NCBI GenBank assembly: GCA_027026255.1
Contig: JALVOT010000006.1
Location: 101,768-165,767 of the forward strand
Length of the DNA: 64,000 bases
Origin: Caldifarciminota bacterium
GTDB lineage: Bacteria; Hydrothermota; Tepidihabitantia; SM23-42
Direction: 5' to 3'
Shown piece by piece: positions 1 to 8,811 of this stretch (the stretch's first letter is position 1; each line of letters opens with the position of its first letter). The notes beneath the pieces are model-generated. The model was not told where the DNA came from. It searched no databases and was given only the letters and a program-made list of their open reading frames with translations. The position numbers were made by a program, and so were the translations under genes.

Positions 1-2
1 AC

Positions 3-404
3 GGCGATAATGAATTGAGTTACACCTTGAAAATAGGAGGTAAATATGGCGGGGGGCCGGTAAGGATTTATCTATGGCTCAACAATATCAATCTTCCACG
101 ATTTAAGGGTCTTAACCGCCTTCCTGTAAATTACGAAGTGCTCACCGATTTTTCGGGTAGTCCACAATTATCATTCTATTTTGCTGTGCGTGGGGTTGAA
201 AGGGATTTTCCCTTTTTCAATTTCGGTTTCCATTATCATCCGCATAAAGCGATAAAAATACTTTTGGGGGTAAATACCGAACCCTTAATGCCGGAATATG
301 GAATGACAATGCAATTTGGTAAACTGGAAGTTCGATATTCAGGTAATAGCCACCGTCAATTAGGTCTTACCCATTCCCTGGGACTCGGTTTTCAAATTCG
401 GTGA
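3..404 (+). CDS. C-terminal part of an outer-membrane beta-barrel protein (5' cut by window edge)
   Basis: The frame is open to the left edge, so the real start lies outside the window; the first possible start inside it is a TTG at 15. What remains is about 133 residues of alternating hydrophobic and polar stretches rich in Gly, Tyr and Phe. It ends LGLGFQIR, the kind of short terminal beta-strand seen in outer-membrane barrels. The last strands resemble in style the PorV-like protein at 44822-45655, but I cannot name a family. The stop overlaps the start of the next gene by 4 bp (GTGA), so the two are probably cotranscribed and translationally coupled. Confidence 0.6.
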   Translation, partial: GDNELSYTLKIGGKYGGGPVRIYLWLNNINLPRFKGLNRLPVNYEVLTDFSGSPQLSFYFAVRGVERDFPFFNFGFHYHPHKAIKILLGVNTEPLMPEYGMTMQFGKLEVRYSGNSHRQLGLTHSLGLGFQIR

Positions 405-2134
405 TTCTACTTTTATTATTTATTAATAGTTTAAATAAAACATCAATCTTTGAGACCGATAATCCATATAACTTTGAGGTTATCCTGAAGGATTTAGAGG
501 ACTTGAGAAGGAACCCGATTGACCTGAACAGTGCAGGTCTTAAGGAATTATTAAAGATTCCCTATCTTACTCCGGGTGATGCACTTAAGATTATAGATTA
601 TCGCCGCCGATTTCATTATTTTAATGCCCCGGCTGACCTTTATAAAATTCCCGGATTTGATAAAGAGTTAATTGAATTAATCCAGCCGTTTATTACGGTC
701 GGTAAGGGTTCTGGAGAATTCAAGAAATTTAATACCCGTTTCAGGATCCAGGATGAACTACCATACAGTTATTCCGGATGTCGGTTTTATACACGGACAC
801 AGGTCTGGACTGATCAATATCATCTTTTTCTTGTTACTGAAAAGGACCCTGATGAAGAAAATTTTTTTGATTATTTCTCTCCCGGTTTCGTGATTGACGA
901 AGGTTCAAGAAGATTCGCCTTGGGAAGGTATAATCTTGATTTTGGAAATGGCATCGTGCTTTCTCCGTTAGGTTCATTTTTTAATGTCTATGATTTTCAT
1001 CTCCTCATAAATGAACGCGGGGTTATGCCCTATACATCGGTAATGGAAAATAACGGATTTTTTGGGGCCGCAGTTAGTGATTCGATTTTTGTTCGAACCA
1101 CTATCTTCTATTCGCATCAGAAACTTGACGGCAGGATTGATTCCGCTGGTTTTGCCCGTTCCTTTGATCCGGATGGTGAACATACCGATTCCCTCTCCTT
1201 TTCCAGGATGGACCAAATCGATGAAGAAATCTGGGGATATGATTTGTGTTATAAGAAGAGTTCATTTTCCTTGGGAAACCGTTTTTATCGGTGTTATTAT
1301 AATCCACCCTTCGCCAGTGATGATTCCCTTACCGGTTTCTACGGCAGAAAATTCTGGATGTCATCATTCAATATAAAATATACCACCGGTAATTTTTTTC
1401 TTTTTGGTGAATCAGCCCGGACCTTTCATAACCGCTGGGGTGGTATATTTGGATTTACCAGTACATTTCCGCTGTGCGATTTTAATCTTGCCGGCAAGTT
1501 TTTCCCCCGGGGTTTTTATTCACCCAAGGGGTCGGTGGTTGAAGAAGATTATGCCGGTGGTGTTCTGGCAATCAAAAATATTTCACGCATCGGAAGATTT
1601 GAATTTATATTTGGACTTGATAATGAATTAACATCCGATACCATACAGAGAGTATTTAGACTGAATTTTGAAAAGAGACTGGCTATGATGGATGCACATT
1701 TACAATACCGATGGCGTTGTACAGAAGATATCAGAGACCTTTACAATTACAAGATCTTTTTGCGAATCGGACCCGGTTCCAGGGTTTTCTTTGATATTCG
1801 TTTTAACGGGAGATATGTATTGGATGATGAAGAGGGGTGGGAGAAGGGGCTGTTTTTCAGCTTGGAGGGTGTTTATAAAACAAGGAGGATTGATCTTCGC
1901 CTGAGGGGCGGCCGCTACATTACTGATTCCTATGATTCCCGGGTCTATGTTTATGAGATTGACCTGCCCGGTGTGATTAATAATCGTCCATTTTATAATC
2001 GGGGTTATTATGGATTTATTTATGTTGCTGTTAAACCCTTCAGTATTTTGAAATTGACTTCGAAATATAGTGTGCAGTTTAAAGAAGATGAGCGGATAAA
2101 AAAAATCGGTGCACAACTGGATATTGAATTTTAA
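401..2134 (+). CDS. Secreted helix-hairpin-helix domain protein with outer-membrane beta-barrel
   Basis: 577 residues. A short hydrophobic N-terminus (MILLLLFIN) suggests export. Residues about 35-97 hold two helix-hairpin-helix (HhH) motifs of the ComEA type: LNSAGLKELLKIPYLTPGDA, then a second hairpin at YKIPGFDKELIELIQPFI. The rest is strand-rich with many aromatic residues and ends in IGAQLDIEF, as expected of a beta-barrel. HhH motifs of this type bind duplex DNA, so a surface or periplasmic DNA-binding role is plausible. Similar HhH-barrel proteins are common in Bacteroidetes-like genomes but uncharacterised as far as I know. The GTG start overlaps the preceding stop. DedA follows 2 nt downstream. 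pilMNOPQ and dprA, both relevant to DNA uptake, are elsewhere in this window. Confidence 0.75.
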   Translation: MILLLLFINSLNKTSIFETDNPYNFEVILKDLEDLRRNPIDLNSAGLKELLKIPYLTPGDALKIIDYRRRFHYFNAPADLYKIPGFDKELIELIQPFITVGKGSGEFKKFNTRFRIQDELPYSYSGCRFYTRTQVWTDQYHLFLVTEKDPDEENFFDYFSPGFVIDEGSRRFALGRYNLDFGNGIVLSPLGSFFNVYDFHLLINERGVMPYTSVMENNGFFGAAVSDSIFVRTTIFYSHQKLDGRIDSAGFARSFDPDGEHTDSLSFSRMDQIDEEIWGYDLCYKKSSFSLGNRFYRCYYNPPFASDDSLTGFYGRKFWMSSFNIKYTTGNFFLFGESARTFHNRWGGIFGFTSTFPLCDFNLAGKFFPRGFYSPKGSVVEEDYAGGVLAIKNISRIGRFEFIFGLDNELTSDTIQRVFRLNFEKRLAMMDAHLQYRWRCTEDIRDLYNYKIFLRIGPGSRVFFDIRFNGRYVLDDEEGWEKGLFFSLEGVYKTRRIDLRLRGGRYITDSYDSRVYVYEIDLPGVINNRPFYNRGYYGFIYVAVKPFSILKLTSKYSVQFKEDERIKKIGAQLDIEF

Positions 2135-2136
2135 TA

Positions 2137-2748
2137 ATGATTGACTGGCTTACCAACCGACCGGCAATTCTTATTTATGGATTTTTACTCTTTAATGCAT
2201 TTTTTGAGAGTTTCTTTCCACCCTACCCATCCGACGCCCTGGTATTGGTGTTTTCATTTATTGCCGGGCAGGGAGCCTGTAGTGTCTATATTGTTTATTT
2301 CTGCACTGTTATCGGCAGCATTACGGGGATTATGGTGATTTATTATTTGGGAAAGACCCGGGGTGATGCATTGATAAATTTTCTTGCCCGCTCATTTTTG
2401 GGAAGATTTATCCCGGTCAGATTGATTGAAAGGGCGAAGGTGAAATTTCATCATCGCAGTGGTATGGTCGTATTTTTAAATCGTTTTATACCGGGAATGA
2501 GGGCGCCGATCTGTTTTGCTGCCGGGCTGGTTGGTGTTGAAGGTAATACATTCTTTCTGTTTAGTAGTATAAGTGTTTCACTGTGGAATTTTTTTCTGGT
2601 ATTGGCCGGTTTCTATGTGGGGACAAACTGGGAGACGGCGCAGAGTTTCTTAAAGACATATAATTTAATCATCGCATCGCTTATTATTTTTATTGTTTTA
2701 ATTGTTACAGTAAGCTATTTTATCAGAAGAAAAAGAAGACCGTTATGA
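2137..2748 (+). CDS. DedA family (VTT domain) inner-membrane protein
   Basis: 203 residues, normal for DedA proteins, with several membrane segments. Family motifs visible are an N-terminal ESFFPPYPSDALV (the E-x-x-x-P-x-P-[GS] motif, here PPYPSD) and RFIPGMRAPICFAAG (the conserved F/Y-x-R-x-x-P-x-x-R). DedA proteins are now regarded as lipid scramblase/flippase-like, several being undecaprenyl phosphate or phosphatidylethanolamine translocators; the substrate here is unknown. It starts 2 nt after the HhH-barrel stop and ends by overlapping, tail to tail, the last 6 bp of the kinase-helicase gene on the other strand. No terminator is visible between the convergent genes. Confidence 0.88.
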   Translation: MIDWLTNRPAILIYGFLLFNAFFESFFPPYPSDALVLVFSFIAGQGACSVYIVYFCTVIGSITGIMVIYYLGKTRGDALINFLARSFLGRFIPVRLIERAKVKFHHRSGMVVFLNRFIPGMRAPICFAAGLVGVEGNTFFLFSSISVSLWNFFLVLAGFYVGTNWETAQSFLKTYNLIIASLIIFIVLIVTVSYFIRRKRRPL

Positions 2749-5268
2749 TTTATTTTTTCGGAACATATCAATCAGGAATCTTGATGGCCTTTGATACCTG
2801 CCGGCACACCATTTGGGGTATAAAAGATAGAGTTTTTTTCTTGCCCGGGTAAGGGCAACATAGCAGAGCCTTCTCTCTTCTTCCAATTCCCTGGGGTCGG
2901 TGAGTTTTCTTGTCATAGGAAAGACATCTTCAATCAGGTCGACAATAAAGACCGCAGGAAATTCAAGACCCTTGGCGCTATGAATGGTCATCAGTTTTAC
3001 TGTATCCTGATTCCAGTCTACTAAATCAAGGTCCTGAATCAGGCGCACTTCATTCAAAAAATTCGAAATTGCAGAGGCCTCATAACCCCGGGCAAATGAT
3101 TTTAATTCTTTAATGGAGTCGTCCTTTAATTTAAGGGTCCGGGAGATTTCATCGATTATATTCACGGGTGATAGTCGTGCGCCATTATGGAAATGGTATT
3201 CCAGAATTTGGTTAATCTTTTTTGTCTTCTTCTTAATATGGAAGATTGCCCGGGCGCGTCCGATAAAGTCTTCCGGTGATAATTTTTTTGTATTTAATGA
3301 ATCGATTAGGCCAAGATAATCGAGCAGTGGTTTAATATCGACCCGGTCGTAGAATGATATCTTGCCGATGATAGTATAGGGAATGCGTGCCCGGTTAAAT
3401 GTCTCTTCATAGATTTTTGAAAGATAGTTCATTCGATATAATACTACAATATCACGGAATCTGAAGTTCTCTTTTTTCAGTTCCTTTATCTGGCGGACAA
3501 CAAAATCTGCTTCGTCCTTCGGGGACTTTGCAGTGTAGACTGCAATATCCGCAAAATCGAGATTGGCAAGCGCTGTGCCGGGTCGATGCATTAGATTATT
3601 GGCAATTTCAAGAATTTCCTGGGGCAGACGAAAACTCCTGTTGAGGGTATAAATTCTGGTGCCTTTAAAATCCCTGGGTACCTGATAGATTAATTCGCGC
3701 CGGGCACCACGCCAGCCATAGATTGTCTGGTCCTCGTCTCCGGTGAAGAATATGTTTTCTTTATAGATTAGCGAAATTAATTGGTACTGGGCATAGTTTA
3801 TATCCTGGAGTTCATCGACAAATATATATTTAAATAAGTTCTGATAATATGCCCTTATATCTTCGTGGTTCTTTAGAAGTTTTACCGCATAGAGGAGTAA
3901 GTCATCATAGTCAAGGAGATTACTTTCTTTCAGGAGATTTTGATAATCAAGATACACCTTTGCACAGTACCGCTCCCAGCTGTTTTTCGGTTCAAATTGT
4001 TCGGGAAATATACATTTTGCCTTTAATTTTCGGATTGTTTTCATTATCGCCCGGAGCTGGTATTTACCGGATTTTAATCCCATTTTAAAAAAGATTTCTT
4101 CCGGCTCGATAATCGTGAAATCCTGGTCAAAATCGAGACGCTCGGCATCCCGGCGCAGCATCCTCATCCCCAAGGTATGAAATGTCCCCACCCACAAATC
4201 ATAAGGGGATACGGGAATCAATTCCTTGATGCGGTTTCGAATATCATTCGCCGCCTTATTTGTGAATGTGCCGACAAAGATTCTATCTGGGGCTATACCT
4301 TTTTTTATCAGGCTGACCACTGCATAGGTGAGGGTTGTTGTCTTTCCGCATCCGGCCTGTCCCAGTACCAGGATCGGCCCATTGATTGATTCAATAATCT
4401 CTTTCTGGACGGGTGTGAGTTCAAGTTCGGCGCTTTTCCTTTCCGGCATAGAAATGGGTTTTTTTATTACAACGGAACGTTTCTTTTGGGTCAACCATTC
4501 CAAGGCAGTCTGGGCGTCGGGCCTTGAATCAGGAGCAACCTCAAGGCATTGGTGGATGACTTCTTCAATGTAATCAGGAATACCCGGATGTAGTATTGAA
4601 GGAACCAGATAATTATTTTTCGCAATCTTTTTTCTTATACCATCAAGGCTGGCATCAAGAAACGGAGGCACTCCGGTGAGCAGTTCATACAGAATTACGC
4701 CCACACTCCAGATATCGGATTTTTCACTGTAATTACCGGTCCAGGATTCTGGCGCCATATAGATCGGGGTACCGGCGATCGAGGCCGAGATTGTCTTTGA
4801 TTTGATAAAGAGGGCAAGACCAAAATCGCTTATCTTTACACTGTCCCGTGCTATCCTTCCATCAATGAGAATATTTTCCGGTTTTAAATCTCTGTGGAGA
4901 ACCCCTTTTCTATGGGCATAGTTTAATCCATCAAGGAGCTGGCTTGTGATACTTATCGCAAGTTCAATATCAATACCCTGATCAGTGATTATATCACGCA
5001 AGGTCTTCCCCTGGATATATTCCATCACCAGAACAAATTTTTCATCGATAAAGTCGATGTTGTAGAATCTTACTATGTTCGGATGATTAAGTGAGGCAAG
5101 AAGTTTTGCTTCATCCCGAAGCATCAACATTTCCTCTTTTTTCATACGCGATATCTTGAGGGCAAAATTCTGTTCAACAATGGTGTCTCGAGCCAGAAAT
5201 ACATCACCGAATCTCCCTCCACCCAGCCATTCGATAATTTCGTATTTACCCAATCTTTTTGAAAGCAC
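2743..5268 (-). CDS. Ser/Thr protein kinase fused to UvrD/PcrA-type superfamily 1 helicase
   Basis: 841 residues, GTG start 3 nt after the upstream ARPP-1 stop. Residues 1-264 form a complete Hanks-type kinase: GGGRFG loop (16-21), Lys38, alpha-C Glu53, HRDLKPEN (125-132), DFG (148-150), APE (172-174), and DIWSVGVILYELLTG. From about 281 a complete UvrD-like helicase follows: Q-motif-like LTPVQKEII, Walker A GQAGCGKTT (303-311), GTFTNKAA, GTFHTLGMRM, DE box VDELQD, GDEDQTIYGWRGA, TIHSAKGLEF, and YVALTRARKKLY. No membrane segment is visible, so it is cytosolic. Every catalytic motif of both halves is intact, so this is not a decayed gene. The helicase half (about 560 residues) is shorter than UvrD (about 720), with a compact 2B region. 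Cotranscribed with the ARPP-1 and TonB-receptor genes. The partner phosphorylated is unknown; the kinase may regulate the helicase in cis. I know of no characterised protein of this architecture. Confidence 0.93.
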   Translation of the reverse strand: MLSKRLGKYEIIEWLGGGRFGDVFLARDTIVEQNFALKISRMKKEEMLMLRDEAKLLASLNHPNIVRFYNIDFIDEKFVLVMEYIQGKTLRDIITDQGIDIELAISITSQLLDGLNYAHRKGVLHRDLKPENILIDGRIARDSVKISDFGLALFIKSKTISASIAGTPIYMAPESWTGNYSEKSDIWSVGVILYELLTGVPPFLDASLDGIRKKIAKNNYLVPSILHPGIPDYIEEVIHQCLEVAPDSRPDAQTALEWLTQKKRSVVIKKPISMPERKSAELELTPVQKEIIESINGPILVLGQAGCGKTTTLTYAVVSLIKKGIAPDRIFVGTFTNKAANDIRNRIKELIPVSPYDLWVGTFHTLGMRMLRRDAERLDFDQDFTIIEPEEIFFKMGLKSGKYQLRAIMKTIRKLKAKCIFPEQFEPKNSWERYCAKVYLDYQNLLKESNLLDYDDLLLYAVKLLKNHEDIRAYYQNLFKYIFVDELQDINYAQYQLISLIYKENIFFTGDEDQTIYGWRGARRELIYQVPRDFKGTRIYTLNRSFRLPQEILEIANNLMHRPGTALANLDFADIAVYTAKSPKDEADFVVRQIKELKKENFRFRDIVVLYRMNYLSKIYEETFNRARIPYTIIGKISFYDRVDIKPLLDYLGLIDSLNTKKLSPEDFIGRARAIFHIKKKTKKINQILEYHFHNGARLSPVNIIDEISRTLKLKDDSIKELKSFARGYEASAISNFLNEVRLIQDLDLVDWNQDTVKLMTIHSAKGLEFPAVFIVDLIEDVFPMTRKLTDPRELEEERRLCYVALTRARKKLYLLYPKWCAGRYQRPSRFLIDMFRKNKS

Positions 5269-5271
5269 CGA

Positions 5272-6147
5272 TTAATTGGGGAATATTGATAAATGTATCA
5301 ATGAATTTTTATGTGCTACGGCCTGACCAAAGAATGTTTTCTGCCTTATTCTGAAATGTTTGACATCTTTTCGGGGATTGAAGTGTTCAAAGAAATAACA
5401 GAGACCTTTAAAGAATTCATTGATGTCAGAATTGTTCGATTTTATATGTTGATACTCGATTGCATCCAGTGCGTAGGCACGAAGGAGTTTCGGCTCGAAT
5501 CTTTTGTAGATTTTGGGATTTAAAAATATATCACAACTGAGGATATGATTTTTTGCACAGCCGATAAATCCGATTATATTGTCGTCGAGACCTTTGAAGT
5601 CTTCAATATAGCGTTCAATTTCATTGTTCAGGGTGGTATAAATTTCGTGCATTGATGAAGTCGCCGACGAGACCCGGGTTGTTGTCAATTTGCGTTTTAT
5701 TTCATTCCATACCCTGTGCTGGAGGTCGGTTCTTTTATGCGATTTCTGGGAGAGGATGGCGCGAATCTTTGGATATGAGCAGAAGCCGGTCTTAAATCCG
5801 CCGATTTCATTCCATCTTCCTTCCTCGGCACAAAATACCGCCACCCTTTCTCTGGTTCTTTCCGGAATCAGGGTTGAACAGGCAATGATACGGTTTTGAA
5901 GGGAACCGATTACTTCTTCACCATCCAGCATCAGGAGAGGTGTTCGCCCCTGGTTTTCAATCTCTAAGTTATCAATTTGGGGTTCATCAAGTTCACTAAT
6001 ATCGGCAATTTTTTTCTTCAGGGCTTCTTCAATGTTTATTGCTTCAAAGCCATTTTTGTTTTTTCCGGCGATAGGATAGATTGTTAAATTTCTTAAAAAA
6101 ATCGGTTCTTTATAATTTGTAATTTCTGGTAATTTCCATCTTTCCAT
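5272..6147 (-). CDS. ARPP-1 (DUF6569-type) domain protein
   Basis: 291 residues, almost all one domain. The recognisable family signatures are LLMLDGEEVIGSLQNRII (D-G-E-E-x-x-G-x-x-Q-N-R) followed by VFCAEEGRW, as in the ARPP-1 family (ARG and rhodanese-phosphatase-superfamily-associated protein). A polar helix-rich C-terminal half follows. The biochemical function of the family is not established; its name comes from genome neighbourhoods with ADP-ribosylglycohydrolases and phosphatases. No signal peptide is seen, so it is probably cytosolic. It starts 8 nt after the TonB-receptor stop and ends 3 nt before the kinase-helicase GTG, so translation of all three is likely coupled. In this position it may sense or process a ligand for the kinase-helicase; that is inference. 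Confidence 0.8.
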   Translation of the reverse strand: MERWKLPEITNYKEPIFLRNLTIYPIAGKNKNGFEAINIEEALKKKIADISELDEPQIDNLEIENQGRTPLLMLDGEEVIGSLQNRIIACSTLIPERTRERVAVFCAEEGRWNEIGGFKTGFCSYPKIRAILSQKSHKRTDLQHRVWNEIKRKLTTTRVSSATSSMHEIYTTLNNEIERYIEDFKGLDDNIIGFIGCAKNHILSCDIFLNPKIYKRFEPKLLRAYALDAIEYQHIKSNNSDINEFFKGLCYFFEHFNPRKDVKHFRIRQKTFFGQAVAHKNSLIHLSIFPN

Positions 6148-6155
6148 TTATACTT

Positions 6156-8714
6156 CTATCTGAGGGCGATATTTATACCCAGGCGCGCCCTTCTCGGCGC
6201 GGTATATGCATTCACCCAATCATCGCTGTTTTTGGCGAATTCCCGCATTGCAATAAATTCTTCATAGGGTGTAATCAGGCCATCGTGATTTCTATCTCCG
6301 GCCGGATTGTAATATGCAGAATTTTTAGATATATCAATATACGGTGGTGGATGGTCAAAGTCTTCTATCTTTATATCTTCCAGGGCGATAACTGGATAAT
6401 GGGGAGCGATCTCGTATCGTTCATCAAGGAGATTGATGATTTCAATATTGAAGCTGATTTTAGTTTGATTGATTTTAAAACTCCGTGATATCATACAATC
6501 GATCTGACGCTGGAACGGCAGTTGGAGGATATTACGTTCTTCATATTTCCCTTCAGGACCGGGTGGGGTATAAGGAAAGCCATTTCCAAAGAAGGCAAAT
6601 AGAGTCAATTCTGCACCCAGAGGAAGTTTTGAAGTTCCCTGGACAAAGATACGATGGCGCTGGTCAAAGTCGAGATAATATTCTTGGGTGGGAGGCACAA
6701 AGCCGGTATCCGGGTTTTCATAATAATAACGATAATAGACCTCTTCAGCATATGAGCTTGTGCCCCGGGCCCAGGAAAGGGTGTATGATAGCTTGCCCCT
6801 GAATAGAGAATTTTTGAATTCCAGAATCGTTTCTATTCCTTTGACATTTGCATATTCAACATTAAAATATGTAACATAATTATGGGGTGATGTCTTTACC
6901 AGTTTTGTCCCCAAGAGGTCGGAGATATCTTTAAAAAAGGTGTTTACGGTGATTAATAGGTCTTTTTTCACTTCACCCTGAAGCCCGATTTCCAGGGCGA
7001 TTGTCTTTTCCGGGCTGAGATCAGGATTGCCGACAAGCGGAATCTGGGTTATATATGATGGAAAGGGTAGAAGATTATAGTAGTCATACATCTGATTATA
7101 AAGAGGCGGTTGAGTATACTGACCGACATTGGCACGAAACAGAAATTTTTCAGTAACCATAAAAGAAAAACCGAAACGGGGGGAAATGGTGGTTTTTGGT
7201 TTTATATCCTGAATACCATTTGTAAAATAGTCATATCGGACGCCGAGCTTTGCGAATAATCCTTTATAATCAATATTATCCTGAACAAACAGGGCAATTT
7301 CCCGGGGACAGTGGTTGTATTCGTCAATAAGCTGATGTGCAGTGTCACTGATGAAATAGGTGAAGTTTTTTAAATCCAGGAGATTATACTCAATCCCGGT
7401 TTTTAATTCTTGATATTGATGAATCTGCAAGTCGGTATTGAAACTGGTTCTTAAAATCCGTGATGTTCTATTCTGATATTCATAATAATCTCCTTCAAAT
7501 GGAATGTTCGGTATATTTACACCGAATGGGTTGTTAACACCTCCATGGGGCCATTGTAAGGTGGAATAGTCACGAAAGGTGAAATCTTTAAATTGACCGC
7601 CGCTGCTTTTTACACCAAACTGTTTTCCGGTATATAATCTGCTCACCGTCAGATTGAAGAAATTTCTCGGGTTGGGTAAAAAGTTTATATTTAAAATCTC
7701 CAAGTCACCTTTTCTCATATCAGAACGGTAGTGTTCAAGGTTGTATTTCCATTTGCTATTATATCGTTCAAACTGACTCCTTGACTTCGCCCCGCTGAAA
7801 CTGAGGTTAAAATTTCCTGAAGGTGAAAAGATGAATTTTGAGTAGAGGGTATAATCATCGCGTTTTTTATGGGGAAGAATATAGAGCCGCGGATCCCAAT
7901 CATTGGTGTGCATTAAATCAAAATTGAAATATGTCTTTAATTTTTTATTCAAAGGAATGTGAAGGGAAGATTGATAATTTTCATAACCAAAATCATAATA
8001 AAAGGGCATAATCCTTTCGGTTTTACCGAAAAATCTTCCATTCGGTTTTTGTGCGGGATGTTCGGTGATAAGATTGATCACCCCGGACATTGCCCGACCA
8101 TACTCAGCATCAAAACCTCCCGGCAAAAAGATGACCTGATTTACTGCCCCCCGGGAAATATTTATTGCGGGTTCACCGGTCTGGGGATCGAGAATGGGGA
8201 CATTATCTATCATATATAATACCTCGGTTGACCGACCGCCTCGAACATGGATTGCGGTATCAGAACGCGCCACTGATGGCTGGAATGCCACAATATTCAT
8301 TGAATAGTCAATGGGTATATTTAAAATATCATTTCTCCTCACGATATAGGTTGCGCACACCATATCCTTTTTTACTGAAGGTATCTTACTGGTTACGACC
8401 AGGGGGGGGACTTCAATATATGACTTCTTTAAGGCTATTTTAAGGCGCACTGTCTGGTCGATATTCACATTGACATTTCGGATACGCTTGGTTTGATATC
8501 CAATAAATGAAACTTCTATATCATATTGTCCGGGGGGGACATTTAGTATATAGAATCTACCCTGCTCATCAGTCGCTGCACCCATTTCGCTGTTTAGAAT
8601 AATGACATCGGCATAGGGGAGTGGTTCTTTGGACTCTGCGTCCTTTACAGTGCCTTGAATCTTTCCGGTGAGACCTTGAAAAAGACCGATTGTAATTAAA
8701 ATACCTGCTACCAT
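6156..8714 (-). CDS. TonB-dependent outer-membrane receptor with carboxypeptidase-regulatory-like N-terminal domain
   Basis: 852 residues. Signal peptide at 1-17 (VAGILITIGLFQG). Residues about 18-95 are a CarboxypepD_reg-like beta-sandwich (GTVKDAESKEPLPYADV, then FYILNVPPGQYDIEV). The plug domain follows (IHVRGGRSTEVLYMIDNVPI, then PGGFDAEYGRAMSGVINLI), then a 22-strand-type barrel ending ARLGINIALR. Near the C-terminus (6261-6296) is a canonical 12-residue EF-hand or dockerin-type calcium loop, D-R-N-H-D-G-L-I-T-P-Y-E. The ligand is unknown. The ATG lies 5 nt beyond a TATAAT box, so the mRNA should be leaderless. The gene heads an operon with the ARPP-1 and kinase-helicase genes, an odd pairing of surface uptake and cytosolic signalling. 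Confidence 0.93.
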   Translation of the reverse strand: MVAGILITIGLFQGLTGKIQGTVKDAESKEPLPYADVIILNSEMGAATDEQGRFYILNVPPGQYDIEVSFIGYQTKRIRNVNVNIDQTVRLKIALKKSYIEVPPLVVTSKIPSVKKDMVCATYIVRRNDILNIPIDYSMNIVAFQPSVARSDTAIHVRGGRSTEVLYMIDNVPILDPQTGEPAINISRGAVNQVIFLPGGFDAEYGRAMSGVINLITEHPAQKPNGRFFGKTERIMPFYYDFGYENYQSSLHIPLNKKLKTYFNFDLMHTNDWDPRLYILPHKKRDDYTLYSKFIFSPSGNFNLSFSGAKSRSQFERYNSKWKYNLEHYRSDMRKGDLEILNINFLPNPRNFFNLTVSRLYTGKQFGVKSSGGQFKDFTFRDYSTLQWPHGGVNNPFGVNIPNIPFEGDYYEYQNRTSRILRTSFNTDLQIHQYQELKTGIEYNLLDLKNFTYFISDTAHQLIDEYNHCPREIALFVQDNIDYKGLFAKLGVRYDYFTNGIQDIKPKTTISPRFGFSFMVTEKFLFRANVGQYTQPPLYNQMYDYYNLLPFPSYITQIPLVGNPDLSPEKTIALEIGLQGEVKKDLLITVNTFFKDISDLLGTKLVKTSPHNYVTYFNVEYANVKGIETILEFKNSLFRGKLSYTLSWARGTSSYAEEVYYRYYYENPDTGFVPPTQEYYLDFDQRHRIFVQGTSKLPLGAELTLFAFFGNGFPYTPPGPEGKYEERNILQLPFQRQIDCMISRSFKINQTKISFNIEIINLLDERYEIAPHYPVIALEDIKIEDFDHPPPYIDISKNSAYYNPAGDRNHDGLITPYEEFIAMREFAKNSDDWVNAYTAPRRARLGINIALR
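6261..6296 (-). other. EF-hand-like calcium-binding loop in the TonB receptor
   Basis: The reading frame of the receptor encodes Asp1, Asn3, Asp5, Gly6, Ile8 and Glu12 of a 12-residue EF-hand loop close to the C-terminus. It probably lies in the last extracellular loop before the closing strands. Calcium binding is inferred from the pattern only. Confidence 0.6.
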
Positions 8715-8719
8715 AATTT

Positions 8720-8747
8720 ATTATAATAAAAATATTTGATTTGTCAA
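8720..8747 (-). promoter_or_regulatory. Promoter of TonB receptor/ARPP-1/kinase-helicase operon
   Basis: On the minus strand TTGACA (8747-8742), a 16-bp spacer, then TATAAT (8725-8720). The receptor ATG begins at 8714, 5 nt after the -10 box, so transcription should start at or next to the start codon (leaderless). It is divergent from the pilM promoter. Confidence 0.8.
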
Positions 8748-8811
8748 CTGGCTATAATTTTATACAGGAATTGACACCAGGTAAACTATCCGCCCCGGAT
8801 GTATTTAACCC

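Noticed and set aside
974..1904. Several open frames of 60-140 codons inside the HhH-barrel gene on both strands
   Set aside because: They lie wholly within a well-supported gene, have no ribosome sites or family motifs, and reflect its base composition.
8753..8758. TATAAT on the plus strand between the TonB receptor and pilM
   Set aside because: No matching -35 box at the right distance.
8771..8776. Second TTGACA upstream of pilM
   Set aside because: No -10-like sequence lies 16-18 bp downstream (GC-rich CCCCGG there); the TTGACA at 8812 is far better.
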